The notes under the pieces are model-generated. The model made no database searches and was not told the DNA's origin. It saw nothing but the letters and a program-made list of their open reading frames with translations. Made by a program: the position numbers and the translations under genes. DNA of 63,096 nucleotides, taken from the NCBI RefSeq assembly GCF_025128055.1, contig NZ_JAHLYS010000014.1, positions 1-63,096 of the forward strand, given 5' to 3'. The stretch comes from Synechococcus sp. CS-1329 (GTDB lineage: Bacteria > Cyanobacteriota > Cyanobacteriia > PCC-6307 > Cyanobiaceae). Positions 46,394 through 55,464 of this stretch are shown piece after piece; the first letter of the stretch is position 1; each line of letters starts with the position of its first letter.

Positions 46394-47185
46394 ATGGTCC
46401 CTGTCCGCCTTCAGTCTGAACCTCCTGCCTTGATTAGCTCCCCTGACTGCCCTCTGCTGGAGCTGCGTGGCATCCGCGTGCCGGGCCGTACCGCAGCGCG
46501 GCTGGATGATGTGTCGCTGCAGCTGAGGCCGGGGGAGCGGGTGGCCCTGGTGGGCCCCAGCGGAGCGGGCAAGAGCACCCTGCTGGCGGTGGCCAATGGC
46601 CTGCTCAACCCTGAAGCCGGTCAGGTGTTCTGGAACGGCGTCGCCCCGGCGCGCTCCAGGAGCCGGCGCCGGCGGCAGCAGGCCCTGATCGGCACCCTCT
46701 GGCAGGACCTGCGCCTGATTGAGGAGCTGACCGTGCAGCAGAACCTGAATGCAGCGCGGCTGGCCCGCTGGGGCTGGCCGCGGGCCCTGCTCAACCTGGT
46801 GCTGCCGCTGGAGACCGCCGCCAACACGGCCGCTCTCGCTCGGGTCGACCTCAGCGCTGGCCTGCTGGAGCAACCGGTGACCGCCCTCTCCGGCGGCCAG
46901 CGCCAGCGGCTGGCCCTGGCCCGCCTGCTGCGCCAGGAGCCGCTGCTGCTGCTGGCGGATGAACCCCTGGCCCACCTGGATCCACGCCTGGCGCGGGAGC
47001 TGCTGGCCCTGCTGCTGGAGCAGGCCAGCGGCCGCCGGGCCCTGCTGCTCAGCCTGCACCGCCCCGACCTGCTCGATGGCTTTGATCGGGTGGTGGCCCT
47101 GCGCCAGGGCCGGGTGGTGCTGGATGCGGCACCCTCGGCGCTGGCGGGCCCCCAGCTGGCGTCCCTCTATCGCTCGGAACCATGA
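46394..47185 (+). CDS. phnC: Phosphonate/phosphite-type ABC transporter ATPase
   Basis: 263 aa ATPase. Walker A GPSGAGKST (about 54-62), Q-loop IGTLWQDLRL, ABC signature LSGGQRQRL, Walker B LLLLADEPLAHLDP and switch His in LSLHRPDLL. The PhnC-type assignment rests on operon position between the PhnD-like and PhnE-like genes. It drives import of phosphonate, phosphite or phosphate. The stop overlaps the permease start by four bases. Confidence 0.85.
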   Translation: MVPVRLQSEPPALISSPDCPLLELRGIRVPGRTAARLDDVSLQLRPGERVALVGPSGAGKSTLLAVANGLLNPEAGQVFWNGVAPARSRSRRRRQQALIGTLWQDLRLIEELTVQQNLNAARLARWGWPRALLNLVLPLETAANTAALARVDLSAGLLEQPVTALSGGQRQRLALARLLRQEPLLLLADEPLAHLDPRLARELLALLLEQASGRRALLLSLHRPDLLDGFDRVVALRQGRVVLDAAPSALAGPQLASLYRSEP

Positions 47186-48753
47186 CGGCTTCCGCCGCTT
47201 GGAGCTGGAGGGCGCTGCGCCTGGCCCCGCCGCTGCTGCCGTTGCTGCCGGCCCTGGCCTGGCTGCCGGTGCTGTGGGTGCTTCCAGGCCTCAGCCACGG
47301 CGGCGGCTGGGGTCTGATCGGTCAGTTCGCCGCGGCGGCCTTTAGCCCGTCGCTGGATCCGCTGGTGCTGGGCTCGGCCTTCTCCGGCCTGGGGGTCACG
47401 GTGGGGATCGCCCTGCTGGGCTGGGCCTTCAGCCTGGTACTGGGCCTGCTGGGGGGAGTGCTCAGCTCGCGCACCGTGTGGCGCACGGCCTGCGGCAGCG
47501 CCCTGCCGGCGGAGCTCATCCGGCGTCTGCTGGCGGTGCCGCGGGCGCTGCATGAGCTGCTCTGGGGCCTGCTGCTGCTGCAGTGGCTGGGCCTGCAGCC
47601 GGCGGTGGCGGTGCTGGCGATCACGATTCCTTACGCCGCTCTGGTGGCGCGGGTGGTGAGCGATCTGCTCGACGCCCTGCCCACCTCGGGCCTGGAGGCC
47701 CTGCGCCTGGCGGGTGCCCCGGCGGGGCCGGCCCTGCTCACCGCCCTGGGGCCAGCGCTGCAGCCAGGGGTGATCAGCTACGGCGGCTACCGGCTGGAGT
47801 GCGCCCTGCGCAGCGCCACCTTGCTGGGGGTGTTCGGCCTTGGCGGCCTGGGCACCGACCTGCGACTCACGCTTCAGTCACTGCAGTTCCGTGAGCTCTG
47901 GAGCGGGCTGTGGATGCTGCTGCTGGTGATGCTGGCGCTGGAGGCCCTGCTGCGGGTCCTGCGCCAGCGTTGGGCGATGCCGGCCCGCTTCGGCCTCAGC
48001 AGCCGCTCCGTGGGCCGCGGTGGCCGCGAGGTGCTCCTGGGAGCGCTGCTGCTGCTGCCCCTGCTGCTGCTGGTGGCGGTGGCCCTGGGGGTCAACCCGT
48101 TGCAGCTGGGCACGTTCCAGTCCCTGCCCCCCTGGACGGCCGACTGGCCGGCGGTGGCGGCCCTGCCCTGGCCCTCGCTGATCGGCACCACCCTGGGACT
48201 GACGCTGCTGGCGGCGGCCCTGGCGGTGGGCACTGCCCCGCTGCTGCTGCTGTTGATGGCCCCCTGGCCCTGGGGCCGGCTGCTGCTGCAGGCCGTCTGG
48301 GCCCTGGGGCGCCTCTGGCCGCCGCCGCTCACCGCCCTGCTGCTGCTGTTCGTGCTGCAGCCCGGGGTGCTCACGGCCGCCCTGGCCCTGGCCTTTCACA
48401 ACCTGGGCGTGCTGGGCCGCCTGCTGCTGGAGGCGGAGGAATCGGCCCCGCTGCAGGCGGAGGAGGCCCTGACCGCCGCCGGTGCCGGTCCACGGCTGGC
48501 GCTGTTCTACGGCCGTTTCAGTGCCCTGGCCCGCTCCTATCTGGCCTACGGCGCCTACCGCGCCGATGTGATCCTGCGCGAGACGGTGGTGGTGGGTCTG
48601 GTGGGTGCCGCCGGGCTGGGCAGCTTGCTGCTGGAGGCCCTCAGTTCCTTCGCCATCGACCAGCTGATCGCCCTGGTGGCGGTCTATGTGGTGCTGACCC
48701 TGATGGGAGAAGATCTCAGCGACCGCCTCCGCCGGCGCCTGCTGGCGGCCTGA
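47182..48753 (+). CDS. phnE: Phosphonate/phosphite-type ABC permease, two domains fused
   Basis: 523 aa, about twice the usual about 270 aa of PhnE. It contains two permease modules in tandem, each with about six helices and its own EAA-type loop: LEALRLAGAPAGPALLTALGP (about residue 172) and EEALTAAGAGPRLALFYGRF (about residue 430). A single chain could therefore form the whole membrane channel. It overlaps the ATPase gene by four bases. If the upstream binding protein is truncated, the transporter may be impaired or use another binding protein. Confidence 0.85.
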   Translation: MTASAAWSWRALRLAPPLLPLLPALAWLPVLWVLPGLSHGGGWGLIGQFAAAAFSPSLDPLVLGSAFSGLGVTVGIALLGWAFSLVLGLLGGVLSSRTVWRTACGSALPAELIRRLLAVPRALHELLWGLLLLQWLGLQPAVAVLAITIPYAALVARVVSDLLDALPTSGLEALRLAGAPAGPALLTALGPALQPGVISYGGYRLECALRSATLLGVFGLGGLGTDLRLTLQSLQFRELWSGLWMLLLVMLALEALLRVLRQRWAMPARFGLSSRSVGRGGREVLLGALLLLPLLLLVAVALGVNPLQLGTFQSLPPWTADWPAVAALPWPSLIGTTLGLTLLAAALAVGTAPLLLLLMAPWPWGRLLLQAVWALGRLWPPPLTALLLLFVLQPGVLTAALALAFHNLGVLGRLLLEAEESAPLQAEEALTAAGAGPRLALFYGRFSALARSYLAYGAYRADVILRETVVVGLVGAAGLGSLLLEALSSFAIDQLIALVAVYVVLTLMGEDLSDRLRRRLLAA

Positions 48754-48771
48754 CGCCTGACGCCCGAGCCC

Positions 48772-49452
48772 ATGGCCGTGACCGCGACACCGCGCAAGCT
48801 GATCGTGCTGGGGGACAGCGGGGTGTACGGCTGGGGTGATCCCGATGGTGGCGGCTGGTGTGAGCGGCTGCGGCGCCACTGGATGGGTCTGCCCGATGGA
48901 CCCGTGCTCTACAACCTCGGCGTGCGCGGCGATGGCCTGGAGCGGCTGGCGGCGCGCCTGCATCGGGAGGTGGGCTGCCGAGGTGAGCTGCGCCGTCAGG
49001 CGCCGCAGGGGATCGTGCTCAGCGTGGGCCTCAACGACACCGCCCGGGTCGGACGGCCCGACGGCCGCCATCAGCTGGAGCCGGAAGCGTTTCTGTTCGG
49101 CTGGCAGCAGCTGCTGCGCGAGGCGGTGCAGCTGGCGCCGGTGCTGGTGGTGGGGCTGACGCCGGTGGATGAGGCGGTGATGCCCTTCGCCGGCTGCCTC
49201 TGGTACCAGCAGGCCAGCGTGCACCGCTACGAGCGTCTGCTGGAGGAGGCCTGCCTGGAGGCCGACGTGCCCTTCCTGCCACTGCTGCACCCCCTGCTGG
49301 AGGATCCCCACTGGAGCCGGCTGCTCAGCGCCGATGGCCTGCACCTCAATGCCGACGGCCATGGCCGGATCTACGAGCAGGTGCGCCAGTGGCCTGCCCT
49401 GCTGGCCTGGGCGGGCCTGGAGTCGAGAGTGGCGCGCACGCCGGCCCACTGA
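48772..49452 (+). CDS. SGNH/GDSL-type hydrolase
   Basis: 226 aa. Block I is IVLGDSGVYGWGD with the nucleophile Ser (GDS), block III is SVGLNDTAR (catalytic Asn), and block V is SADGLHLNADGH (Asp and His). These are the four-block signature of GDSL/SGNH esterases and lipases. No signal peptide, so probably cytoplasmic. It lies 18 bp after the permease gene and may be the last gene of the phn-type operon. Its substrate is unknown. Confidence 0.87.
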   Translation: MAVTATPRKLIVLGDSGVYGWGDPDGGGWCERLRRHWMGLPDGPVLYNLGVRGDGLERLAARLHREVGCRGELRRQAPQGIVLSVGLNDTARVGRPDGRHQLEPEAFLFGWQQLLREAVQLAPVLVVGLTPVDEAVMPFAGCLWYQQASVHRYERLLEEACLEADVPFLPLLHPLLEDPHWSRLLSADGLHLNADGHGRIYEQVRQWPALLAWAGLESRVARTPAH

Positions 49453-49591
49453 GGGGGCGGCGTGCGCCCCTGACGGCCCCCCAGGCGGACCACCATCACC
49501 CATCTGGGGGAGGTGGATTCACCGGTTGGGGTGAGGCGCCACCGGTTCAGCGGGCGGAGGGTGGAAACACGGACCCACCGCTGTCCCCGCC

Positions 49592-50548
49592 ATGACCGAT
49601 GCACGCCCCCAGACCCCCCAGGACCAGGACCTCCACAGCCGTAACGCCGAGCTGCTGCAGCGTTTTCACAGCAGTGGCGACCACCGCCTGCGCAACCGCC
49701 TGGTGGAGCTGAATCTGCCCCTGGTGCGGCAGGTGGCTGCCCGCCAGGGTGCGAGCACGAGGCTGCCGCTCGACGATCTGGTCCAGCTGGGTTGTCTGGG
49801 GCTGATCCGTGCGATCGAGGCCTTTGACCCAGCCCGCCCCACCAGCTTGAGCAGCTTCGCGGTGCCCTACATCCGTGGGGCGATGCAGCATCACCTGCGC
49901 GATCACGAGCAGCCCCTGCGCTGCTCCCGTCAGCTGCGGGAGCTGCACCGCCGCGGCCAGGCCCTGCAGCAGCAGCGCCAGCACCGCCAGCTGCCGGCGC
50001 TGGGGGAGGAGGAGCTGGCTCTGGCCCTCGGCTGCACGACCCAGCGCTGGCGTGAGGCGCTGGAGCTGCACCAGGCCCTGCGGCTGCGCAGCCTCGATGC
50101 CCCCAGCGGCACCGGTGAGGAGCGGGGCGGCACGCTGCTGGAGCGCCTGCCGGCGCGGGAGCGGCCTGATCTCTGCGGCGCCGATCACCAGGAGGAGTCG
50201 CTGTGCTGCGAAGGCGAGAACCAGCGCTGGCTGAGGCACCGGCTGAAGCGGCTGGATCCAAGCCTGCGTCAGCTGATGCTGGAGCGGGTGCTGAAGGGTG
50301 CCTCCTGGCGGCGGCTGGCGGCGGGTCAGGGACTGCCGGCCCGGGCCACCCAGCGGCGCTTCGAGGCGCTGGTGCTGCTGCTGCGCGAGGAGGTCCAGCA
50401 GCTGTTGCTGGATCGCCAGGCCCCGCCGGTCTGGCCGGTGCGGCGGCCCGTGGCGGTGTCGGCGCTCAGAGCTTCAGCAACGGGGCCAGCCCCATCGCCA
50501 GCAGCGCGGCGATCAAGGTCTGCAGGCCGTTCACCAGTTCATTGCTGA
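49592..50548 (+). CDS. Sigma-70 family RNA polymerase sigma factor, group 3-like
   Basis: 318 aa. Region 2 is clear (ELNLPLVRQVA, DDLVQLGCLGLIRAIEAFDP, SFAVPYIRGAMQHHLRDH), including the core-binding and -10-melting segments. Region 3 is partial and region 4 (LDPSLRQLMLERVLKGASWRRLAAGQGLP) is diverged, with a weak helix-turn-helix. It looks like an alternative sigma (SigF/SigJ-like) rather than RpoD. The last about 28 residues are Arg/Ser/Pro-rich and overlap the convergent DUF92 gene by 83 bp. Regulon unknown. Confidence 0.82.
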   Translation: MTDARPQTPQDQDLHSRNAELLQRFHSSGDHRLRNRLVELNLPLVRQVAARQGASTRLPLDDLVQLGCLGLIRAIEAFDPARPTSLSSFAVPYIRGAMQHHLRDHEQPLRCSRQLRELHRRGQALQQQRQHRQLPALGEEELALALGCTTQRWREALELHQALRLRSLDAPSGTGEERGGTLLERLPARERPDLCGADHQEESLCCEGENQRWLRHRLKRLDPSLRQLMLERVLKGASWRRLAAGQGLPARATQRRFEALVLLLREEVQQLLLDRQAPPVWPVRRPVAVSALRASATGPAPSPAARRSRSAGRSPVHC

Positions 50549-51224
50549 GCCAGACCAGACGCCCCTGCAGGGTGGCGCCGATCAGGCTCTCGATCAGGGT
50601 GGCCACCAGCCCCACCGCCGTCACCAGCAGGGCCGCGGCGGCGGAAGGCAGCAGACCGAGGGCCAGCAGAGCCGCGGCCATCACGGCACTGCCGCCGAGG
50701 CTGGCGGCGGTGCCCTCCAGGCTGATGGCCCCCTCGCTGCCGGGGGGCACCGGCCGCAGGCTGGTGATCAGCACGGTGGTGCGCCCCCAGCGTTTGCCGA
50801 TCTCGCTGCCGCAGGTGTCGGCCAGCTTGGCGGCGAAGCTGGCCGCGAAGCCCAGCATCAGCAGGGGAACGGGGGCGCCGGGCAGGGTGGTGAGCGCGGC
50901 CAGCACGGCGCCGGTGGCGGCCGAACCCCAGACGTTTTCGGGTCCACGCCGGCCGCCGCGACCCTCCGCCAGCCCCTGTTCCCGCTTGCGCCGGATCCCG
51001 AGCCGGGTCACGGCCGAACCCAGGGCCAGGTAGATCACCACCGCCAGCCAGCCACGCCAGCCCAGGCAGCCCCAGAGCAGGGTGCCGAGGATGCCGGCGT
51101 GCACCCAGCCGGCCCTGGTGAGCAGCGGCAGGCGCTGGGCCAGGGCGATCAGCACGGCGTTGATCAGAAAGGCCAGCAGCCACTGGGCCGCAGGTGGCGG
51201 GGCAAGGGGCAGGGTGATCAGCAC
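50466..51224 (-). CDS. DUF92/TIGR00297 membrane protein (VTE6-like)
   Basis: 252 aa, about six membrane helices. Typical segments: LTRAGWVHAGILGTLLWGCLGWRGW, FAASFAAKLADTCGSEIGKRWG (the DTxxSEIG motif) and AISLEGTAASLGGSAVMA. Plant VTE6 of this family is a phytyl-phosphate kinase that recycles phytol for tocopherol and phylloquinone, which suggests a similar prenyl-phosphate kinase role here. The evidence is at family level only. The 3' end overlaps the sigma factor gene. Confidence 0.85.
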   Translation of the reverse strand: MLITLPLAPPPAAQWLLAFLINAVLIALAQRLPLLTRAGWVHAGILGTLLWGCLGWRGWLAVVIYLALGSAVTRLGIRRKREQGLAEGRGGRRGPENVWGSAATGAVLAALTTLPGAPVPLLMLGFAASFAAKLADTCGSEIGKRWGRTTVLITSLRPVPPGSEGAISLEGTAASLGGSAVMAAALLALGLLPSAAAALLVTAVGLVATLIESLIGATLQGRLVWLSNELVNGLQTLIAALLAMGLAPLLKL

Positions 51225-51265
51225 GGCTCAGGGGGTGGCGCTCACCAGTTTCCCCGGCGCCCGGG

Positions 51266-51310
51266 GTCCCACCGCCTGCGGTCCCACCGTCTGCGGCCTC
51301 ACCGTCTGCG
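51266..51310. repeat. Three 15-bp imperfect tandem repeats
   Basis: Units at 51266-51280, 51281-51295 and 51296-51310 share the core CACCGTCTGCG, with a few differences. They lie in the gap between the DUF92 start and the divergent 51408 gene, so they could hold regulatory sites or be neutral slippage. Confidence 0.6.
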
Positions 51311-51407
51311 GCGGCGCCCCAGGTCTCTGTTGCACTCCCCAACGGGCCGGTGGGGATGGAGCCGTCGCGGCGGATAATCAGCCCACACGTCCTGGCTGGC
51401 CGGCGTC

Positions 51408-51776
51408 ATGATTTTCAAGCCCAAGGGGTTCTTCCTCAACCTCGACAAGGACGCGGACGCCAAGCCAGCAACGGTGGCTCCCGTGGCGGCAGCGCCTGCC
51501 AAGGACAAGGGGGCCAAGGCCAAGGCTGAGCCTGCTGCAGCGGCTCCCGCCGCCGCCGCCGGCGCCGCTGCAGCCCCGGCCGTACCGGCGCTCACCACCG
51601 CCGAGGCGATTGCCGCCGAACTGCGCCGCGACCAGGAGAATCGCCCGGCCCCGAGTGTGGTCACCTTCTCGCCCGAGCGGCTGATCCCCTCCGGTGCGCT
51701 GCCCCGGGCCCGCCGCCGGGCCGGCGCCAACCTGGGCATGTTCAAGCAGATGGCCAGCGGCATGCTCGGCCGCTGA
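51408..51776 (+). CDS. Basic hypothetical protein with Ala-rich linker
   Basis: 122 aa. A conserved-looking start (MIFKPKGFFLNLDKDADAK), then an Ala/Pro/Lys low-complexity linker (about 20-62), then a folded or binding end (ALTTAEAIAAELRRDQENRP, VTFSPERLIPSGALPRARRRAG) that is strongly basic. Two ordered ends joined by a linker suggest an adaptor or nucleic-acid/membrane-binding peptide; no domain is recognised. The 3' end overlaps rsmE by 35 bp, tail to tail. Confidence 0.62.
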   Translation: MIFKPKGFFLNLDKDADAKPATVAPVAAAPAKDKGAKAKAEPAAAAPAAAAGAAAAPAVPALTTAEAIAAELRRDQENRPAPSVVTFSPERLIPSGALPRARRRAGANLGMFKQMASGMLGR

Positions 51777-52524
51777 GCGCCTCCCGCCACTGCGCCAGCG
51801 TGGCCAGCCCGGCCACGGCCGCTGTGGAGGTGCGCAGGATGTGGGGGCCGAGGCTGACGCCCTGCCAGCCGGCCGACTGCGCGGCGGCTGCTTCCGCTGG
51901 ACTCCAGCCCCCCTCCGCGCCGATCGCCAGGGCCACTCCAGGGCTCGCTCCGGCCAGGTCAGCCGCTGGCACCTGCGCCAAGGCGGCGCTCAGCGCCGGC
52001 AGCTGCCGCTCCCGGGTGCTGGCCAGCAGAGGCAGGCCGGAGCGGGCTTCGGCGAGATAGCTGACCGCTGTCAGCGGCTGCAGCAGCTGGGGCAACCAGA
52101 GGCGTTCGCACTGCTCGCAGGCCTCGCGCAGGATCGTCTGCCAGCGGGCTGCCTTCCAGCTGCCACGCAGCGCGCCGTGCTCGGCCACCAGGGGCTGAAG
52201 CCGGTCCACCCCCAGCTCGCAGGCCATGCGCACCACCACGTCGAAGTCGAGGCGGGGGATGGCCACGGCCAGCTCCAGCCAGGGGCTGGCGGCTGGCTGG
52301 AGCTGCAGGGGCTGATCCAGCGGTTGCTCCAGGCGGGCCTGGGCTCCATCGAGCAGCTGCGCGCTCCAGAGACGCCCCTGCCCGTCGACGACGGCGAAGC
52401 GATCTCCGGGGCCGTAGCGCAGCACACGGCTGAGGTAGCGGCTCTCCTCGGCGGCCAGGGCCAGGCTGGTCCCGTCCGCCAGGCGCTCGGGGGCGATCAG
52501 CAGGCGGCGCAGCTCGCGCACCAC
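51742..52524 (-). CDS. rsmE: 16S rRNA (uracil-1498-N3)-methyltransferase RsmE
   Basis: 260 aa SPOUT methyltransferase with an N-terminal PUA-like domain (SRYLSRVLRYGPGDRFAVVDGQG) and the C-terminal knot motifs ALAIGAEGGWSPAEA and VSLGPHILRTSTAAVAGL. It methylates U1498 in the decoding region. Motif spacing and length are normal. It starts five bases after the DUF3531 gene stops, with which it is probably cotranscribed. Confidence 0.92.
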   Translation of the reverse strand: MVRELRRLLIAPERLADGTSLALAAEESRYLSRVLRYGPGDRFAVVDGQGRLWSAQLLDGAQARLEQPLDQPLQLQPAASPWLELAVAIPRLDFDVVVRMACELGVDRLQPLVAEHGALRGSWKAARWQTILREACEQCERLWLPQLLQPLTAVSYLAEARSGLPLLASTRERQLPALSAALAQVPAADLAGASPGVALAIGAEGGWSPAEAAAAQSAGWQGVSLGPHILRTSTAAVAGLATLAQWREALSGRACRWPSA

Positions 52525-52529
52525 CGGCC

Positions 52530-52982
52530 TCAGTTGGCGCCGTGGGGGAAGAGGGCCTCGGGCGCCTCCTCCACCGGCCAGTCGTCATTGACGCCGCCGA
52601 TCAGCACCTCCTCGATCTCCACCACGTCGTTGTTGAGCTGACGCAGGGCATTGATCAGCACATCGAGGGCCACCCCATCGCTGGTGCCCAGGTCAACCCA
52701 GCAGCGGCACCAGGCATCGCGGTATTCCGGCTCGCCCATGCTGTGCATCAGGGCGGGGAGGGTCGCCTCGGCGGTCTCGATGTCGTAGTGCATGGCGCTG
52801 AGGTCGATGCCCTCCTCATGCACCTGCAGGCTTTCGGCGTTGAAGCCCCCCAGCTTGCCGAGGAAGAACCAGCTGTCGAAGACGGTGTCGACGTAGCCCC
52901 GCTCCCCCTGACCGGGGTGGTCGGGGAAGCGCAGCCAGATCCAGCAGTTGAACGGATCCACCTCGCGGAAGCGAATGTCCAT
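52530..52982 (-). CDS. DUF3531 family protein
   Basis: 150 aa from the Met at 52982 (MDIRFREVDPFNCWIWLRF). It matches the DUF3531 family found in cyanobacteria and plastids: GYVDTVFDSWFFLGKLGGFNAESLQ and AMHYDIETAEATLPALMHSMGE are recognisable blocks, and the C-terminus is acidic (VVEIEEVLIGG). No membrane helix, so cytoplasmic. Function unknown. It is divergent from the ABC ATPase gene (85 bp). Confidence 0.8.
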   Translation of the reverse strand: MDIRFREVDPFNCWIWLRFPDHPGQGERGYVDTVFDSWFFLGKLGGFNAESLQVHEEGIDLSAMHYDIETAEATLPALMHSMGEPEYRDAWCRCWVDLGTSDGVALDVLINALRQLNNDVVEIEEVLIGGVNDDWPVEEAPEALFPHGAN

Positions 52983-53067
52983 GGGCGTTGCTCCTTCCAG
53001 CATCGACTGGTGACCCCCATCAAACTCGGTGGCGGCTGCTGCAAGCTGGTGCGGTCCGTGGTTGCCC

Positions 53068-53715
53068 ATGCTGGAGCTCCGATCGGTCCGTTATCACCCG
53101 GCCACCACCCCTGAGCCGGTGATCTGTGACCTCAGCCTGACGCTGCCTGTGGGCGAGCCGGTGCTGGTGGCGGGCCGCAGCGGCAGCGGCAAGAGCACCC
53201 TGCTGGAGCTGATCAGCGGCCTGGCCGACCCCTGCGCCGGCACGATCCTCTGGCAGGGCCAGCCGGTGACGGGCCGGGAGCGGCGCTGGCTGAGCGGCCT
53301 GGTGTTCCAGTTCCCCGAACGCCATTTCCTTGGCCTGAGCGTGGGCCAGGAGCTGAAGCTGGGTCAGCGCCGGCTGGAGAGCGAGCGGCTGCAGGCGGTG
53401 CTGGCTCAGGTGGGCCTGCAGGGGGTGTCGCTGCAGCAGGCGCCGGAGCGGCTCAGCGGCGGCCAGCAGCGGCGCCTGGCCCTGGCGGTGCAGCTGCTGC
53501 GGGACCCCAAGGTGCTGCTGCTGGATGAACCCACCGCCGGTCTGGATTGGTCGGTGCGCCATGAGGTGCTGCAGCTGATCGCCCAGCTGGGCCGCCAGCG
53601 GGCGCTGCTGGTGGTCACCCATGAGCCGGAGGTGTTCCGCAGCGTGGTGGGCCAGGCCTGGCGCCTCAGCGAGGGGGCCCTTCAGCCCCTGCCGGCACTT
53701 CGTACGATGCCCTGA
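53068..53715 (+). CDS. ABC transporter ATP-binding protein (ECF/CbiO-like)
   Basis: 215 aa, ATG at 53068. Single nucleotide-binding domain: Walker [17 protein letters not shown]-loop [12 protein letters not shown], which is typical of CbiO/EcfA ATPases (FQFPExQ), signature [12 protein letters not shown], Walker [14 protein letters not shown]. This type energises vitamin or cobalt/nickel ECF transporters, but no S- or T-component is adjacent. It lies 19 bp before hslO on the same strand. Confidence 0.85.
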   Translation: MLELRSVRYHPATTPEPVICDLSLTLPVGEPVLVAGRSGSGKSTLLELISGLADPCAGTILWQGQPVTGRERRWLSGLVFQFPERHFLGLSVGQELKLGQRRLESERLQAVLAQVGLQGVSLQQAPERLSGGQQRRLALAVQLLRDPKVLLLDEPTAGLDWSVRHEVLQLIAQLGRQRALLVVTHEPEVFRSVVGQAWRLSEGALQPLPALRTMP

Positions 53716-53734
53716 GTTGGCGGAGGGCGCAGCG

Positions 53735-54649
53735 ATGCCCGATCAGTTGGTGCGGGCCACGGCGGCCGATGGGGGAATCCGACTGGTGGCGGCGCTCACC
53801 ACGGTGACCAGCCGCTACGCCCGCCGCCGCCACGGGCTCTCGTACCTCACCACGGCGCTGCTGGGGCGGGCGATGACGGCCGGGCTGCTGCTGGCCAGCT
53901 CGATGAAGGTGGCCCATGGGCGGGTGAACCTGCGCATCCAGTCGGATGGGCCCCTGCGCGGGCTGATGGTGGATGCCGGCCGTGATGGCAGCGTGCGCGG
54001 CTACGTGGGCTATCCGGGCCTGGAGCTCGATCTGCTGGAGGAGGTCGACGGCCAGCACCAGTTCGATTTCCGTCAGGCCACCGGCACCGGCTACCTGCAT
54101 GTGGTGCGTGACCAGGGCAAGGGGGAGCCGTTCAGCAGCACGGTGGAGCTGGTGAGTGGCGGCATCGGCGATGACGTGGCCTCCTACCTGCTCCACTCCG
54201 AGCAGACCCCCTCGGCACTGTTCGTGGGGGAGCAGATCGACAGCAGCGGCGTGCGCTGCGCCGGTGGGGTGCTGGTGCAAGTGCTGCCGAAGGCGGCGCA
54301 GGAGCCGGCCCTGGTGGCGCTGCTGGAGGAGCGCTGCCGGGAGATCAGTGGCTTCAGTTCGCGGCTGGCGGCCTGCAAGGACGACCTCAAGCTGCTGCTG
54401 GAGGACATCTTCCCCGACCTTGATCCCCAGCTGCTGGAGGACGCCGAGGCCCGCCAGGACGTGACTTTCCACTGCCCCTGCACCCGCCGCCGCAGCGTCA
54501 ATGCCCTGCGGCTGCTGGGCCAGCAGGAACTGGCCTCAATCCTCCAGGAAGACGGCCGCGCCGAGCTCACCTGCCACTTCTGCAACGAGGTGTATGGCGT
54601 GGAGGAAGGAGAGCTGCGCGAACTGATCGCTGAGCTCTCCGTGGCCTAG
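53735..54649 (+). CDS. hslO: Redox-regulated chaperone Hsp33
   Basis: 304 aa from the ATG at 53735. Holdase activated by oxidation and heat. The N-terminal core ([33 protein letters not shown]) is followed by the linker and the C-terminal zinc switch with four Cys: CPC in FHCPCTRR and CHFC in [11 protein letters not shown]. Upon oxidation the Cys release zinc and form disulfides. The position behind an ABC ATPase gene is probably accidental compaction. Confidence 0.95.
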   Translation: MPDQLVRATAADGGIRLVAALTTVTSRYARRRHGLSYLTTALLGRAMTAGLLLASSMKVAHGRVNLRIQSDGPLRGLMVDAGRDGSVRGYVGYPGLELDLLEEVDGQHQFDFRQATGTGYLHVVRDQGKGEPFSSTVELVSGGIGDDVASYLLHSEQTPSALFVGEQIDSSGVRCAGGVLVQVLPKAAQEPALVALLEERCREISGFSSRLAACKDDLKLLLEDIFPDLDPQLLEDAEARQDVTFHCPCTRRRSVNALRLLGQQELASILQEDGRAELTCHFCNEVYGVEEGELRELIAELSVA

Positions 54650-54668
54650 GGGGGCAGATCAGCTGGGC

Positions 54669-55358
54669 CTAGGCGATCAGCAGGGCGCCCAGCAGCAGCA
54701 GGATCAGGGCCGGCAGGCTCTGCACCTGATTGAGGGCCAGCGGCAGGCCGAGGGGCAGGGCTGGATCCAGCCCCATGGTGAGCAGACCGCCCAGCAGCAG
54801 GCCCACGCTCAGCAGGGCGAAGCTCCAGCCCACGGCGGCCAGGAAGCGGCCGTTGCGGCGCCTGAGGTTGACCACCGTGACGCCGGTGGCGAGGGCCAGC
54901 AGCACCTCCGCTGAGCCGGGCGGGGTGACCAGCACCAGCAGCAGCAGCAGGCCATTGGCCACCAAGGGAAACCAGCGCTCACGGCCTTCGGCCAGGGCGA
55001 TGGTGGGCATCGAGAGGTTGGGGGCCTGCAGCTTGTTGCCGCCGCTGAACTGGGGCAGGGAGGGCAGCTGGGGCAGGGACGGCCGGGAGGGAACCCTCGC
55101 CGCCGCCGGTTTGATCTCCTCGCGCTTCGAGGCGGTGACGGCGGCGCTGCTCACCTTGCCCTGCTGTCGCTCGCGCAGGCGCTCCATCAGCACGGCGTCG
55201 TAGGCGGCCTCCACCTTGGCGCAGGCTTGGGGATCAGCGGCCACAGCCGCGAGCTGGTGCTGGCGCGCGGCCTGCACCTCATCGAAGCTGGCGTCGGGGG
55301 TGATGCCGAGCCGTTCATAGGGGCTGGCGCTGGGGGCGGGTTCAGAACCGTTGGTCAT
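54669..55358 (-). CDS. CPP1-like J-domain-like membrane protein (DUF3353)
   Basis: 229 aa from the Met at 55358. An N-terminal J-like segment (SPYERLGITPDASFDEVQAARQHQL, no HPD) is followed by a helical stretch, a Pro/Ser-rich linker (VPSRPSLPQLPSLPQF) and four C-terminal membrane helices (FPLVANGLLLLLVLVTP onward). This is the architecture of CPP1, the chaperone-like protein that protects protochlorophyllide oxidoreductase in plants; cyanobacterial homologues are common. Thylakoid location is inferred. Convergent with hslO, 19 bp between stops. Confidence 0.82.
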   Translation of the reverse strand: MTNGSEPAPSASPYERLGITPDASFDEVQAARQHQLAAVAADPQACAKVEAAYDAVLMERLRERQQGKVSSAAVTASKREEIKPAAARVPSRPSLPQLPSLPQFSGGNKLQAPNLSMPTIALAEGRERWFPLVANGLLLLLVLVTPPGSAEVLLALATGVTVVNLRRRNGRFLAAVGWSFALLSVGLLLGGLLTMGLDPALPLGLPLALNQVQSLPALILLLLGALLIA

Positions 55359-55464
55359 GGCCTCCGGTGCGTGGGTCTGGGTCGTGGGCCGAGCGTATCG
55401 AGGCGAGGGGCCTGCGGCTGTGCCTGAAGTGGTGAATGAGACCTGCCGGGGCAGGCGACGGAGC

